A stretch of 27,711 nucleotides of DNA from Protostelium mycophagum (Eukaryota > Evosea > Variosea > Protosteliida > Protosteliaceae), in the NCBI GenBank assembly GCA_002081555.1, contig MZNV01001623.1, positions 1-27,711 of the forward strand, given 5' to 3'. Positions within the stretch are counted from its first letter, which is position 1. Every line of letters starts with the position of its first letter. Position numbers and translations under genes: made by a program. Below the pieces are notes generated by a model. It worked only from the letters and a program-made list of their open reading frames with translations. It was not told the DNA's origin and did no database searches. Positions 19,583 to 27,711 of the stretch are shown piece by piece.

Positions 19583-21623
19583 ATGTTCATAGTGATCTTC
19601 CTCTTAATAATTATAACTGCTTTAGCACTCAACTATTTCTGGCTGGTGATCATTATCGATCCAGCACAAATTATAATTGATCTCTACAGCGGCCGGATGA
19701 AGTGGAGACGGTCGATATGAGAGGAAAGACGGTGATTATTACCGGCTCCAACACTGGCATTGGTAAAGCTACCGCCATAGCACTTGCATCGATGGGTGCA
19801 CGTGTTATCATGGGTATCTGTAGAGGACATCTGAATCAAGCTGACCCTATCAGCGTGTCGGTCACGGGAGAAGGCCTTGTCAGCGGTTATAGAGGTACAA
19901 AAAGCCTCTGGAAACTCAAGAGTAGAGTATCTTCCACTTGACCTCTGCTCACATAAATCGATAAGACATTTTGCAGCTCTCATCGAAGAGCAGCACATTG
20001 AGGTCGGTGATTCTTTGTCATGATTTTGTTCCATTTTATCATCCTCCTAAAAATAGGCTAAGTTACTTTGGTGTGTCTTCGTCGAAACATACATTCCATC
20101 TCGATCCCATTTCCGCGCTCAAACATCATCACGTCCAATCTTCAACCACTACAACGTTGTAGATCGACGCCCTCGTGAACAATGCCGGAGTTTTATTTCT
20201 GTACGGTGCGGCAATACCACCAGGTCAAAGAAGGTCAGCTGATGGCGTCTCCATCGAGTTTGCAGCGAATTACCTCGGACATTTCTTATTGACAGATCTG
20301 CTCCTCCCAAACATCATCAGAAACCATGCTAGGGTGGTGAATGTGTCTTCATCATTACATCATTTTGGTAGTGTAGATTTGGATTATATTATTATTAATT
20401 CATTTTATTATTTATTGTACATTTTTGTTTTATTTTATTTTATCACTTGATTTTTTCAAGATGAAATATTTCTGGGGCGAATTCAACGTTTGACCGTCTG
20501 TTTCGCCTTTTCACACAAACTCAATAATATATATATTGCAAGTGTTTTCCTGCACTCGCATGACATATGGACAACGTTTTAATTTGTGATCTTGATGTCA
20601 ATATTAGCCTCCTTTTGATCTTGAAAAGTATTGCTGTGAATGATCATTCACATAAATTTGATTTAAACAAAGTTCTAAAGATATACAGTTGAGCTCGATT
20701 TCAGTGACATTGAGAGTGTGAAATCTTCACATATCACCGCTTACGCGCGCAGTAAATTGGCACAGATTTACCACACAAAGTAATCATCTCGGAATTTTCA
20801 CTGAAATTTCGTGGAAATATTCAAGTTGTAGAATGTCGTCCGATGCTGTTGCCACCTCTATCATTGTAATTTTGCATCTTTTTATATCGATTTTTTTCTG
20901 CGATAAGGACACCGTTGTTACCGCAAACAGATGCGGTAAAAACTCCAGCATTTCAAGACACAGAACCGTAACTAAAACCCTAAACCCGCAACACTGATCA
21001 CATTCTGCAGATCATTGCAGAAGCACTTTGAATCCATCGCTGGATGTCGCGCCACATGCAATGCGGTGCATCCTGGCTACATCGCCTCAGACATCGTGGC
21101 AAACTATGTGCCTACATTTGTGAACGAATTGTTCAAAATGGTCTGGGGCTTGCTCAGGTGGAACGTGGCCAATGGGGCCGCTCCGAGTATTTTTTTGGTG
21201 ACTTCACCGTCATTAGAGGTGAGGATTTTGTCTGAAAGATGATGCTGTAGTTGTGCCAGTGAGTTTTGTAGAACCGCAAACCACAAAAACATGCACAAAA
21301 CCACTGATGCGTTTGCGGAAAAGCTGCTATTTTTTATCAGATCAACAACTATGTAGAGCTCATTTGCGGTGACAAGAACGATTTGGCGCATTGCGCCAAA
21401 ATCTAATTCGTCTTGCGGCTTTGAGCCAAATGAATTATGTTTTTCGTAAGAGAATGACCAAGTTCTACACAGTTGTAGATCTGATGGGTTGCAGGGGGTG
21501 GGAGGTCAATATTTTTCCAAGAGGAAGCTGACGAGATCGAGTAAGATATCATATGAAGGGGACATAGGGCAAAGGCTGTGGAGGCTGAGCCAGTCAATGG
21601 TTCAGGCAGCCAGTGGCCGATAA
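19583..21623 (+). CDS. Retinol-dehydrogenase-like short-chain dehydrogenase (SDR)
   Basis: Exons 19583-19645, 19690-19813, 19854-20002, 20163-20370, 20689-20779, 21011-21218, 21495-21623; 323 aa. An N-terminal hydrophobic helix ([18 protein letters not shown]) would anchor it in the ER or lipid-droplet membrane. It is an NAD(P)-dependent oxidoreductase of the RDH11-14/WWOX-like group. Visible: TGSNTGIG cofactor loop, [52 protein letters not shown] (catalytic Ser), AYARSKLA (YxxxK), [20 protein letters not shown]. The donor of exon 4 is ambiguous (20368 or 20371), giving either Val-Glu or Gly-Ile-Glu before LDFSDIE. The substrate cannot be told from sequence. Convergent with the next gene, with stops about 80 bp apart. 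Confidence 0.93.
20149..20162. repeat. Perfect palindrome at an intron acceptor
   Basis: CTACAACGTTGTAG is a perfect 14-bp palindrome. Its last AG is the acceptor of SDR intron 3 (next codons ATC GAC GCC). It combines both orientations of the CTACAAC/GTTGTAG word. Confidence 0.85.
20918..20939. repeat. Small hairpin, SDR intron 5
   Basis: TTACCGCA (20918-20925) pairs perfectly with TGCGGTAA (20932-20939) across a 6-nt loop. The TTACCGCA octamer also occurs at 6667-6674 near the MITE-like element and, reversed, at 2033-2040 in the hairpin at 1981-2098. Confidence 0.7.
21382..21400. promoter_or_regulatory. E2F-like palindrome in SDR intron 6
   Basis: TTTGGCGCATTGCGCCAAA is a perfect 9+1+9 palindrome. 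Each arm matches the E2F consensus TTTSSCGC. Whether it acts as a binding site is unknown; it lies within an intron about 240 bp upstream of the SDR stop codon and about 300 bp from the 3' end of the convergent gene. Confidence 0.4.
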
Positions 21624-21704
21624 ATTTATAATTTCTTTTTTCTGTTTTTTTTCCAGTTTTTTTGAAAAATTAAAATAATTCAAAAATTTCGAAAAAAAGT
21701 GAAT

Positions 21705-24704
21705 TTATATTTCTTCGGCGTAGCGCTCGTCTTGTGCCATTTCGGAGAATTTTCTAGAAGAGCAGTGGAGATCCCAATCGGCAGGTTGTAGATCGGTCAA
21801 CCCTTGTCTAACCCTGCCCAGACGTCTCGATGTCTGTATACGTAAATATCATCTTCACGGTTAGATATCGTGACGATCACGTGAACTAACGGGAGCAAAA
21901 CTCGCTGCGTTTTCTGCAAGCACAGTGAATGTGCCAAAACGATTTTTGCACAGAAGTAAAAAGCTGCAGAACGACTAGCTTTTCAAAAATAAACAAATAC
22001 CTCTACAATGTCAGAAGTCGTCTCCCTCCTTTTTTGTTCAAACGCCTCGAACCACCTCTTTATCAATCCTATAATTCACTCAAAAAGTCTGTGCACACAT
22101 AACGCCGAGACACAAATACTGTACAATGATCACATGAAACCTGTTGTGGAAGCGAAAAGCTATACCTCGCCAGAAAGTGGAAATCTCATTGAAAACTCAC
22201 CCTCTTGGCCCTGTCTTGACTGACATTTGACGCTAGAGAGGATCTGTGCCACGTAATAGCCATCCTGAATGGCCATGTTGCTGCCACGCACTAGATGTGG
22301 CGTGGAGTAATGAGCCGAATCGCCCAGCAACAAGATCCTGTTCTGGGAATAGTGGGGTAGTGGGTCCTCGTCGTAGATCTGTCAGATCTATCAGATTGAC
22401 GCGTGTAGATTTTGACATACGAGATTTTTGTACGGCTTGGAGGTGCTGTCAATGATGTCTAATAAACTGCTGTCAGGAAATTTCGATTTAACTAATTCCC
22501 GGAACGCTTTGATCTACAACTCGTCACTTGTCAATTTTCAACTTGAAGGTGTCACCTCATCTTCTGTGGCATCCTTGGTCATCCCTTGTGCTGCTTCTGT
22601 TCTGGGAACATATTTCGGATTCCCGGAATTTTCCGAGTCGTCGAAAGCGTTATCCATTAAATAAACGATCCAATTTACTGTTTTTTTTAATATTTTATTA
22701 ATTTCTACCACAATCTTTTCAATATTTTTCGCCAAAAATTGACTTGACCGTTTTTAATTCTTGCGCTGCATCTGCATGATTTTTGTCGCGGCTGGGCTTT
22801 GCCTCGGTGTATTACCTAGCAGTGGACCTTTTGAAACATGCGGTAGTTACCGTGGAAATCCACGCTATGATACCGTGGTTTTGGAAAGGTCCGAATCCGT
22901 TACCAAAAATACAAAAAATTTGAAATTCGATTTTCCAGAAAAATTTTAAAATGAAAAAAAATTCAATTTTAAAAGATTAAATTTTAAAAAGATTACCGAT
23001 TCCGCCAGGAAGGTAGTACAACACAGAATGTGTTTTTTCGCTCATCTTGAAGTGAATAATATTCCTAGAAAATTCGAATAAAATTCTGTGAGATTTCTCC
23101 GTCGACATTTCTTCCAATTTGACAGTTCCGCGCCACGCCACGTAGCCGGAAAATCTCATTTTGTGTTCTGGGAATAAATTTCCGCGGATTGTAGATGCAC
23201 CCCCATCACATCCGAATACGACATCATGGGTCACGTGACCTTTGTCTTTGAAATATAAGGTCACCTTTTTTTGTCAATTTCTTTCAATTTACAAGAAAAA
23301 TTGGTAGAATTTGTATTTTAACAATTTAAACAACATTATAAAAAATTAAAATAAAAATATAACCTTTTCTTGGTCTTGTTGTACGTCTACAACTGCATGG
23401 TGATATTTCACTTTTTCTTCGGTTACGTACCGTAATAACAAGTCATCTACATCCTGCCTGAACCTCTTCGATCCAAATTCTCGTGAAATTTCAAGTTACG
23501 TACCAGTACGCTGACCAAAAGGGGACGAGTGACTCCCTGATCATCCTTCCGTTTCTATCGGTCTCATTCTGTACACGCATGGGGAGCAATATTGTCGACA
23601 ATTCGCTCTTGTCGACACCCAGACCTTTCAGTAAGATTTCTCTTGTCTCGTCTTCGACCCCGATTCCGCCACCCCCGCGACGCCTCGACTACAACGCGTC
23701 AAATAATATTTCACAAACTCTTCGAAAATATCATTGCCAGGATTTCGCGCAGCACAACACTGTTTTACATTTTAATACATTTATTTTACTATTTTTAAAT
23801 TCTTGATTATTTTATAATTAGAAGAATTACCTCGCCAGCTTTTTCGTAGATTGTTACGTCAACACCAATTTTGCTCAGCGCGAGGGCCGCTGTGAGTCCA
23901 GTCAGCGAACCCCCGACAATCCCGACGCTGAGCCTCTCTTTCTCGTTGTAGACGGGGGTGAGGGGACCCACGGGGTGCAGGGACAGTTCCTGGGGGGTGG
24001 GGTGAAGCAGGGGTGGCTGGTTGTAGTCGAACTCGCCCACTTCAATTCCATTTCCGTCTGGCGCTTATCAACAAAAAAATTAAATATTTATTTGAAGTTT
24101 AAAGAATAAATAGAAAATAAAAAAAGAATTTAATGATTAAAAATGAATTTAATTTTATTAAACAAAAAACTTCATGATTGAATGATCTTCTCACCAGGAT
24201 CAAAGAAGAAGATCTGCCTCACTTTTGTGTTTGGTACAACAGCTCGTCCGCACTGTATGCCCCTCTCTTCTAATCTTTTAATCACTTGATCCATGTTCTC
24301 TGTTCTGAAAGCGAGGTGATGTCCTCTCAAGATGGCTTTGGGTCGATCAGGAAAGGATGATTCTGGCTCGTCTGAAGAGAGTCAACATTCGACGTAAAAA
24401 AATGAGAAGGCGATCGTATACTTGTGGCATAAGCAGGTCCTTCGGGCAGTCTCTCTGCTTCGTCTTTCTCTATGATATGCATCAAAATGGCTCCAGGAGG
24501 AGGTCTTCCATCTGTCGTGAGGCGCCATTGTCCTTGATCATGGAGGTACCCTACAGGCAACATGAGCCAGTGCCCTCTGAAACTGAAATTCGGCCGAACA
24601 GCTGGTCGAAATCCCAAAACATTAATATAGAAGTCACGAAGTCGATTGACATCTCTGGTCTCTCTTGACACGTGATTGAGCGAGTGCAGTGGAAGAGTGT
24701 CCAT
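21705..24704 (-). CDS. Fusion of a glyoxalase/VOC domain and an FAD-dependent monooxygenase
   Basis: Exons, 5' to 3': 24422-24704, 24195-24371, 23831-24057, 23504-23688, 23364-23463, 22997-23264, 22556-22677, 22421-22513, 22201-22378, 22001-22068, 21705-21833; 609 aa, all phases consistent. Residues ~1-160 form a VOC domain: LNHVS, FYINVLGFRPAVRPNFSF, MHIIEKDE, RGHHLAFRTENM, FFFDPDGNGIEV; the His, Glu, His and Glu expected as metal ligands are present. From ~190 an FAD monooxygenase begins: VGIVGGSLTGLTAALALSK, IYEKAGE, GGGIGV, VVFGCDGGASTIRG, GYVAWRGTV, DPLPHYSQNRILLLGDSAHY. GGSLTGL and GYVAWRGTV match the 2,6-dihydroxypyridine hydroxylase-like subgroup. One continuous exon (23831-24057) spans the end of the VOC and the start of the FAD domain. 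It may oxidise an aromatic or quinoid substrate; the VOC part could process the product. No targeting peptide seen. ATG 24704 is the first in frame. Confidence 0.92.
22824..22892. repeat. Imperfect hairpin element in intron 6 of the fusion gene
   Basis: GGACCTTT (22824-22831) pairs with AAAGGTCC (22885-22892). A central CGTGG-AAAT-CCACG stem (22851-22864) and partial pairing between form a long imperfect hairpin of 69 nt. No clear target duplication. It may be a decayed MITE. Confidence 0.55.
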
Positions 24705-24797
24705 GTTTGTTCGTGGTGTGGTCAAACATTTCCAGTTTTATTCAAATGGAACTACTACCGATCACTCTTTGGGGTTCAAGTCACAAGATTAATCTAA

Positions 24798-25180
24798 TCA
24801 TTTATCAAACATTTCTTCCCGCCTGTCCAAAAGGCGGTGCCTGCCTTGTCTCGCTCTTCTATTTTGGAACCATATCTGTATCTGTCTCATCGTCGTGTTG
24901 AATCTCTTTGCCAAGTATTTTCTCTGCATCGCGTTTGGATAGGGGTTGTAATCGAAAGACCTCTTTAGCTCTTCCATTTGTGCCGTCGTAAATATCCGAC
25001 TATTGGCATCTGAATTCGTCAGAGAGGATGATCATCGGCGATACAGGATGGCTGACCTTTGTCTTTATCGTGTTCCTCTGCATGCTGGGTCGTGGATGTA
25101 CGAAATATCCAAACAACTCCTTTGCCGTTCGTTTTTTGTGGTGTATAGTTTTGTGTGTCTAATAGCGAGGCTACCTGCAT
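24798..25180 (-). CDS. Small homeodomain protein, 111 aa
   Basis: Exons 25057-25180 and 24798-25009 with a 47-nt intron (GTCAGC donor, CTGACGAATTCAG acceptor). The second exon encodes most of a homeodomain: RIFTTAQMEELKRSFDYNPY, PNAMQRKYLAKRFNTTMRQI and QIWFQNRRARQGRHR. The invariant Trp, Phe, Asn and Arg of helix 3 (WFQNRRAR) are present. It is likely a nuclear DNA-binding transcription factor. The protein is almost only the homeodomain plus ~40 residues at the N-terminus (MQVASLLDTQNYTPQKTNGK) and a short basic/acidic tail (DRREEMFDK). ATG 25180 is chosen as the first in frame after a stop; an upstream exon cannot be excluded. It lies 93 bp upstream of, and on the same strand as, the fusion gene. 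Confidence 0.85.
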
Positions 25181-25305
25181 GTGTGGTGCTGTTTTCTGTG
25201 CAGAGGGTTTCGGTCATCTTTTGGAATGACCTCATACTGACATACCCAAGATTACTCCACAATACACTCCAGAGAAGGGGTGGTTGACATGTTGATGGAA
25301 GACTG

Positions 25306-25322
25306 TCATGACACTGTCATGA
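25306..25322. promoter_or_regulatory. Palindrome upstream of the homeobox gene
   Basis: TCATGACACTGTCATGA is a perfect 8+1+8 palindrome about 130 bp upstream of the homeobox start codon. Its position and symmetry fit a dimeric protein-binding site; no known factor is assigned. Confidence 0.4.
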
Positions 25323-25944
25323 TGTGTCAAAAAGACCAGTGAAAGATTGGGTCCACGGAAAAGGCGTGGAGTGCAATTTGAGGATGATTTCCACAGCCTC
25401 TATGGAGTTGTGTTTACAACATTGTGGACGTACTTCGGAACACACTGTTCTGTTCTCTTGTGGAGGCGAAGGAGACAATTGTCTGGTGAAGTATTGGCGG
25501 CGTGTTTACACCAGAAGACGCAAGCGACGATGGAAACATGTTTGCCTGCGTCTGGTTCGCCTTAGCGACATGTTGTTGTGGTGGGTGATTTACAATTCCA
25601 GGAAGCTCACAACCAGCTGATGGAAAATATTGGGAAACTCTGATGCAAAAATAGAGTTCTTTGCGCAAGTGTCAAATCAGTCTTTGAAAGTAACCGACAC
25701 TGTGATCGCATGTTTCTGGAACCGTGGAGTTGAGGAGTCTGCCAGACATGCCAAGAATCATAAAGAAGGGGCACTCTTTTAACTCCTTTTTCCAAGAATA
25801 CATCTGACAAAGCCTCAATGGAATTGGTAAAAAATCAAAATATAAGATAAGAGTTTGTTTATTCAATGAAGAATATGCGTCTAGAAGCGGTGAGACTGGC
25901 ACCAGGCGGTTCTGGCTGCAGCAGTACTCCCAAACAATCCAAAT
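25323..25944. other. Region without a supported gene
   Basis: Open frames of 65-98 codons occur on both strands. One plus-strand frame (25347-25565) is Trp/Cys/Arg-rich. None shows a conserved motif, and none could be joined to neighbours by convincing splice sites. Confidence 0.4.
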
Positions 25945-26636
25945 CTAAATGCGTGAGATTACATTTGCACAGAATACAAACTTGTTGCCCTCAGCCGCAA
26001 TAGCTGCCACGGAAGTCAAGGTGTTGAGGGTGGCAATCTGTACAGAACGGAGGGATTTGCTGGGCTGCGCCAACAATAAGACCCCATTGGTAAAGGCGGC
26101 GGCTCTTGCAGCTACAATGTCATCTACAATAACTGGGTGGACGCTACAATAAGGGACTGGGGTTGTATCTGTAGCCAACACCAGCGTTTGTGGGCCCTGC
26201 CACATTGCTAAAGTTATCTTATAATCATTACCTTTGCCAGCCGTATCTCAATTGTAGACAGGCGCAAACATACTATCCCCAGATCCGCCAAAAGGAAGAA
26301 AGTCTCCAATTACCTACCCAGTCTGGATGGATGCAAGCTTGATTGTTGAAGATTGTATCTGCCTCAGCACTGTGGTATATACGGATGAGGTTTGCATATG
26401 TGGTTTTTGAATTGGCCAGAAGGTTTGACCAAATAGGGTTCTTTTCTATTGTTATTCTGATCTTTTCTGGTATATCCTGATGACTCAAAGCGGGTCATTT
26501 TTTTTACCCAATATGGAAACACCACGGGTAATAAAACCTGTACTTGGAATTTGTCTGAGACAGATTATCTTGATTTGGTATCAAGTCACCACATCAATCT
26601 CATGCAGAATTATAAAATTCCTTATATATATTGACA

Positions 26637-27047
26637 AGAATAAAGAGAATAAAAAGAGAATAAGGAAAGGCGAGACTCACCGGCTGGGCGTGGTCTGGGC
26701 GGAGGCAGCAGCTGGAGCGGCCCGAACAGCTGCGTCTATCGTCGCCTGATCTATACAAATATCAGAATGGAATGAAATGAAAGATATATCATTATATCAT
26801 TATATCATTATATCATAGTCAGAACAGCCCCTGGGACACCACAAATAGATATAAAGATTTCAATATATTACGAATTCGGTCACGTGATGGAGCCAAATCA
26901 ACCCCTCTCGGCCGTCGCTATGCGAGCTAGAGCCTGAGAGGCCCGTAGAGCCCCATAGAGGTCCTGGAGACACCGCGACGAGAATAAAGAGAATAAAAAG
27001 AGAATAAAGAAAGGTCGACACTCACCGGTGAGGGCGGTCTGGGTGGG
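26637..27047. repeat. Pair of ~65-bp direct repeats
   Basis: 26637-26702 and 26980-27047 share AGAATAAAGAGAATAAAAAG followed by AGAATAA(G/A)GAAAGG, then a donor-like CTCACCGG and a GGTCTGGG(C/T)GG block. The repeated unit spans what looks like an exon end plus the start of the following intron. This suggests an internal duplication of about 340 bp. Confidence 0.75.
26786..26816. repeat. Microsatellite (ATATCATT)3.9
   Basis: Four near-perfect copies of an 8-nt unit in the spacer between two coding-like pieces. Confidence 0.9.
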
Positions 27048-27470
27048 CACAAGAGTACCTTGAACAGTGTAGGCGTTCCCAGGTGTTTGATGTCGTATAC
27101 CTATAAGATTCTCTCGAAGTCCTGTCGTATTGTTGAGGAGGACAAGGCTGCCTGGCACAAGACTATAAATATTCTCAAGGGTGGCTTGGTCATGAGCTGA
27201 GGGAGGAGTTGCAGCTACAGCCAACACAGGGGCAGTGGCTCCTGTTCCTACATGGTATGTAACTACATTCATGATCTGGAATGAGTCAAAATACAGAAGA
27301 GAACCGACGCCGACGTCTCTCGAAGACCGAGGCCAAGCGTTAAGACATCACAATTGAGCGTCTACCTGTGTGTGGTCGAAAGTGAAAACCTTTTTTTAAT
27401 TTTCTTGTTCATGGAACAGACATTCGTTTGTGAAACGGTTTCGAGATCATACAATACATTTTATAAAATC

Positions 27471-27711
27471 ATGGCCACATCAACAGTTAATTTGGTCGTT
27501 AACATCGACTTGTGAGTAACAATCACAATAACCCGATTGCATTCTTAATCTTCTTATAGTCTGGCTGTAGACGAACAGGATGAAGAGATACCTGTTTCAT
27601 ATCCCGCAGAAATGTCTATAGCCGACCTAGCGGAGCAGTTTGAAAAACAACATCCATCGAAAAAGAGATTTCTGCTCAAATACCACAGACTGGCCTTCGT
27701 TAAGAACTCCA
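27471..27711 (+). CDS. N-terminus of an unrecognised protein (partial)
   Basis: Exons 27471-27511 and 27560 to the window end, with a 48-nt intron (GTGAGT donor, TTATAG acceptor). It reads MATSTVNLVVNIDFLAVDEQ, then DEEIPVSYPAEMSIADLAEQ, FEKQHPSKKRFLLKYHRLAF. A beta strand, charged loop, and a helix starting MSIADLAEQF fit a ubiquitin-like or PB1-like start, but this is a guess from pattern only. The acidic loop and the spacing are not diagnostic. The upstream 198 bp would be its promoter. Confidence 0.65.

Larger units (their letters stand above)
25945..27272 (-). other. Ala/Thr-rich pieces resembling tail-fibre-type repeats; possibly an old virus-derived gene
   Basis: Coding-like pieces on the minus strand lie at about 26898-27272 (from an ATG at 27270-27272, MNVVTYHVGTGATAPVLAVA), 26694-26745, 26200-26490 and 25945-26205. 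The first and last share a layout of VLA-x(n)-TP, a spacer, (P)GSLVLLNN or NGVLLLAQ, then a short Thr-rich strand. This recalls the repeated beta-rich units of phage and large-DNA-virus tail-fibre-like proteins (..GDRVLVKNQT..ENGIY..). That resemblance is by eye and weak. I could not establish a single gene model; it may be a multi-exon gene or a decayed fossil. The stretch ends 198 bp from the divergent gene at 27471. Confidence 0.35.

Noticed and set aside
20972-20987. Telomeric sequence (CTAAAACCCTAAACCC)
   Set aside because: Only about two repeat units inside an SDR intron; too short to be a telomere or a convincing interstitial telomere.
22246-22455. Plus-strand 69-codon frame
   Set aside because: Antisense to exons 8-9 of the FAD monooxygenase, which has the conserved GDSAH motif.
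24200-24704. Separate glyoxalase gene next to a separate monooxygenase gene
   Set aside because: One exon reads through the end of the VOC domain into the FAD domain, so a single fused gene fits better.
25021-25160. Plus-strand frame with a signal-peptide-like start (MIIGDTGWLTFVFIVFLCML)
   Set aside because: It is antisense to the homeobox gene, whose conserved motif and clean splice junctions are far better supported.

Overview
This is nuclear DNA of a eukaryote with an intron-dense, gene-packed genome. I resolved eleven gene models with about 69 spliceosomal introns, many of only 40-50 nt, and intergenic gaps of roughly 15-270 bp around the conserved genes. One gene (SPB1) carries 19 introns in 2.6 kb of coding sequence. 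A homeobox gene, an F-box-like/ankyrin protein and a conserved set of housekeeping genes point to a free-living protist or other small-genome eukaryote. I cannot name the lineage from sequence alone.

Layout. 1-315: 3' end of a basic protein. 608-2005: AT-rich block of small intronless open frames of unknown nature. 3019-4959 (-): F-box-like/ankyrin protein. 5231-7856 (+): mitochondrial lipoyltransferase/lipoate ligase, whose 706-nt intron 5 holds a 5S rRNA gene, a MITE-like hairpin element with 9-bp target duplications and a 12-nt tandem repeat. 7871-8230 (-): small tail-anchored-like membrane protein. 8362-9628 (+): zinc-ribbon/RING ubiquitin ligase of the RNF115/126 type. 10069-14500 (-): SPB1/FTSJ3 rRNA methyltransferase. 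14735-16760 (-): acetylpolyamine amidohydrolase/class II HDAC-like. 16892-19448 (+): ALG2 mannosyltransferase. 19583-21623 (+): retinol-dehydrogenase-like SDR. 21705-24704 (-): a glyoxalase/VOC domain fused to an FAD monooxygenase. 24798-25180 (-): small homeodomain protein. 25945-27272 (-): Ala/Thr-rich pieces reminiscent of tail-fibre-type repeats. 27471-27711 (+): start of an unrecognised protein, cut by the window edge.

The genes are a mixture of unlinked cell functions (lipoylation, ubiquitin, ribosome biogenesis, N-glycosylation, redox enzymes); I see no pathway cluster. What unites them is intron architecture. About half of the introns carry a TGA-type branch-site word at a fixed distance from the acceptor (YTGAC, then 6 or 7 nt, then AG). 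A subset of these ends in the same longer word, TTGACNCGTTGTAG. Its core GTTGTAG/CTACAAC occurs about 31 times between 2.9 and 24.1 kb, roughly ten times chance, sometimes as inverted or tandem copies inside introns. This suggests introns that share a mobile or copied origin, and it is the most interesting signal in the window.
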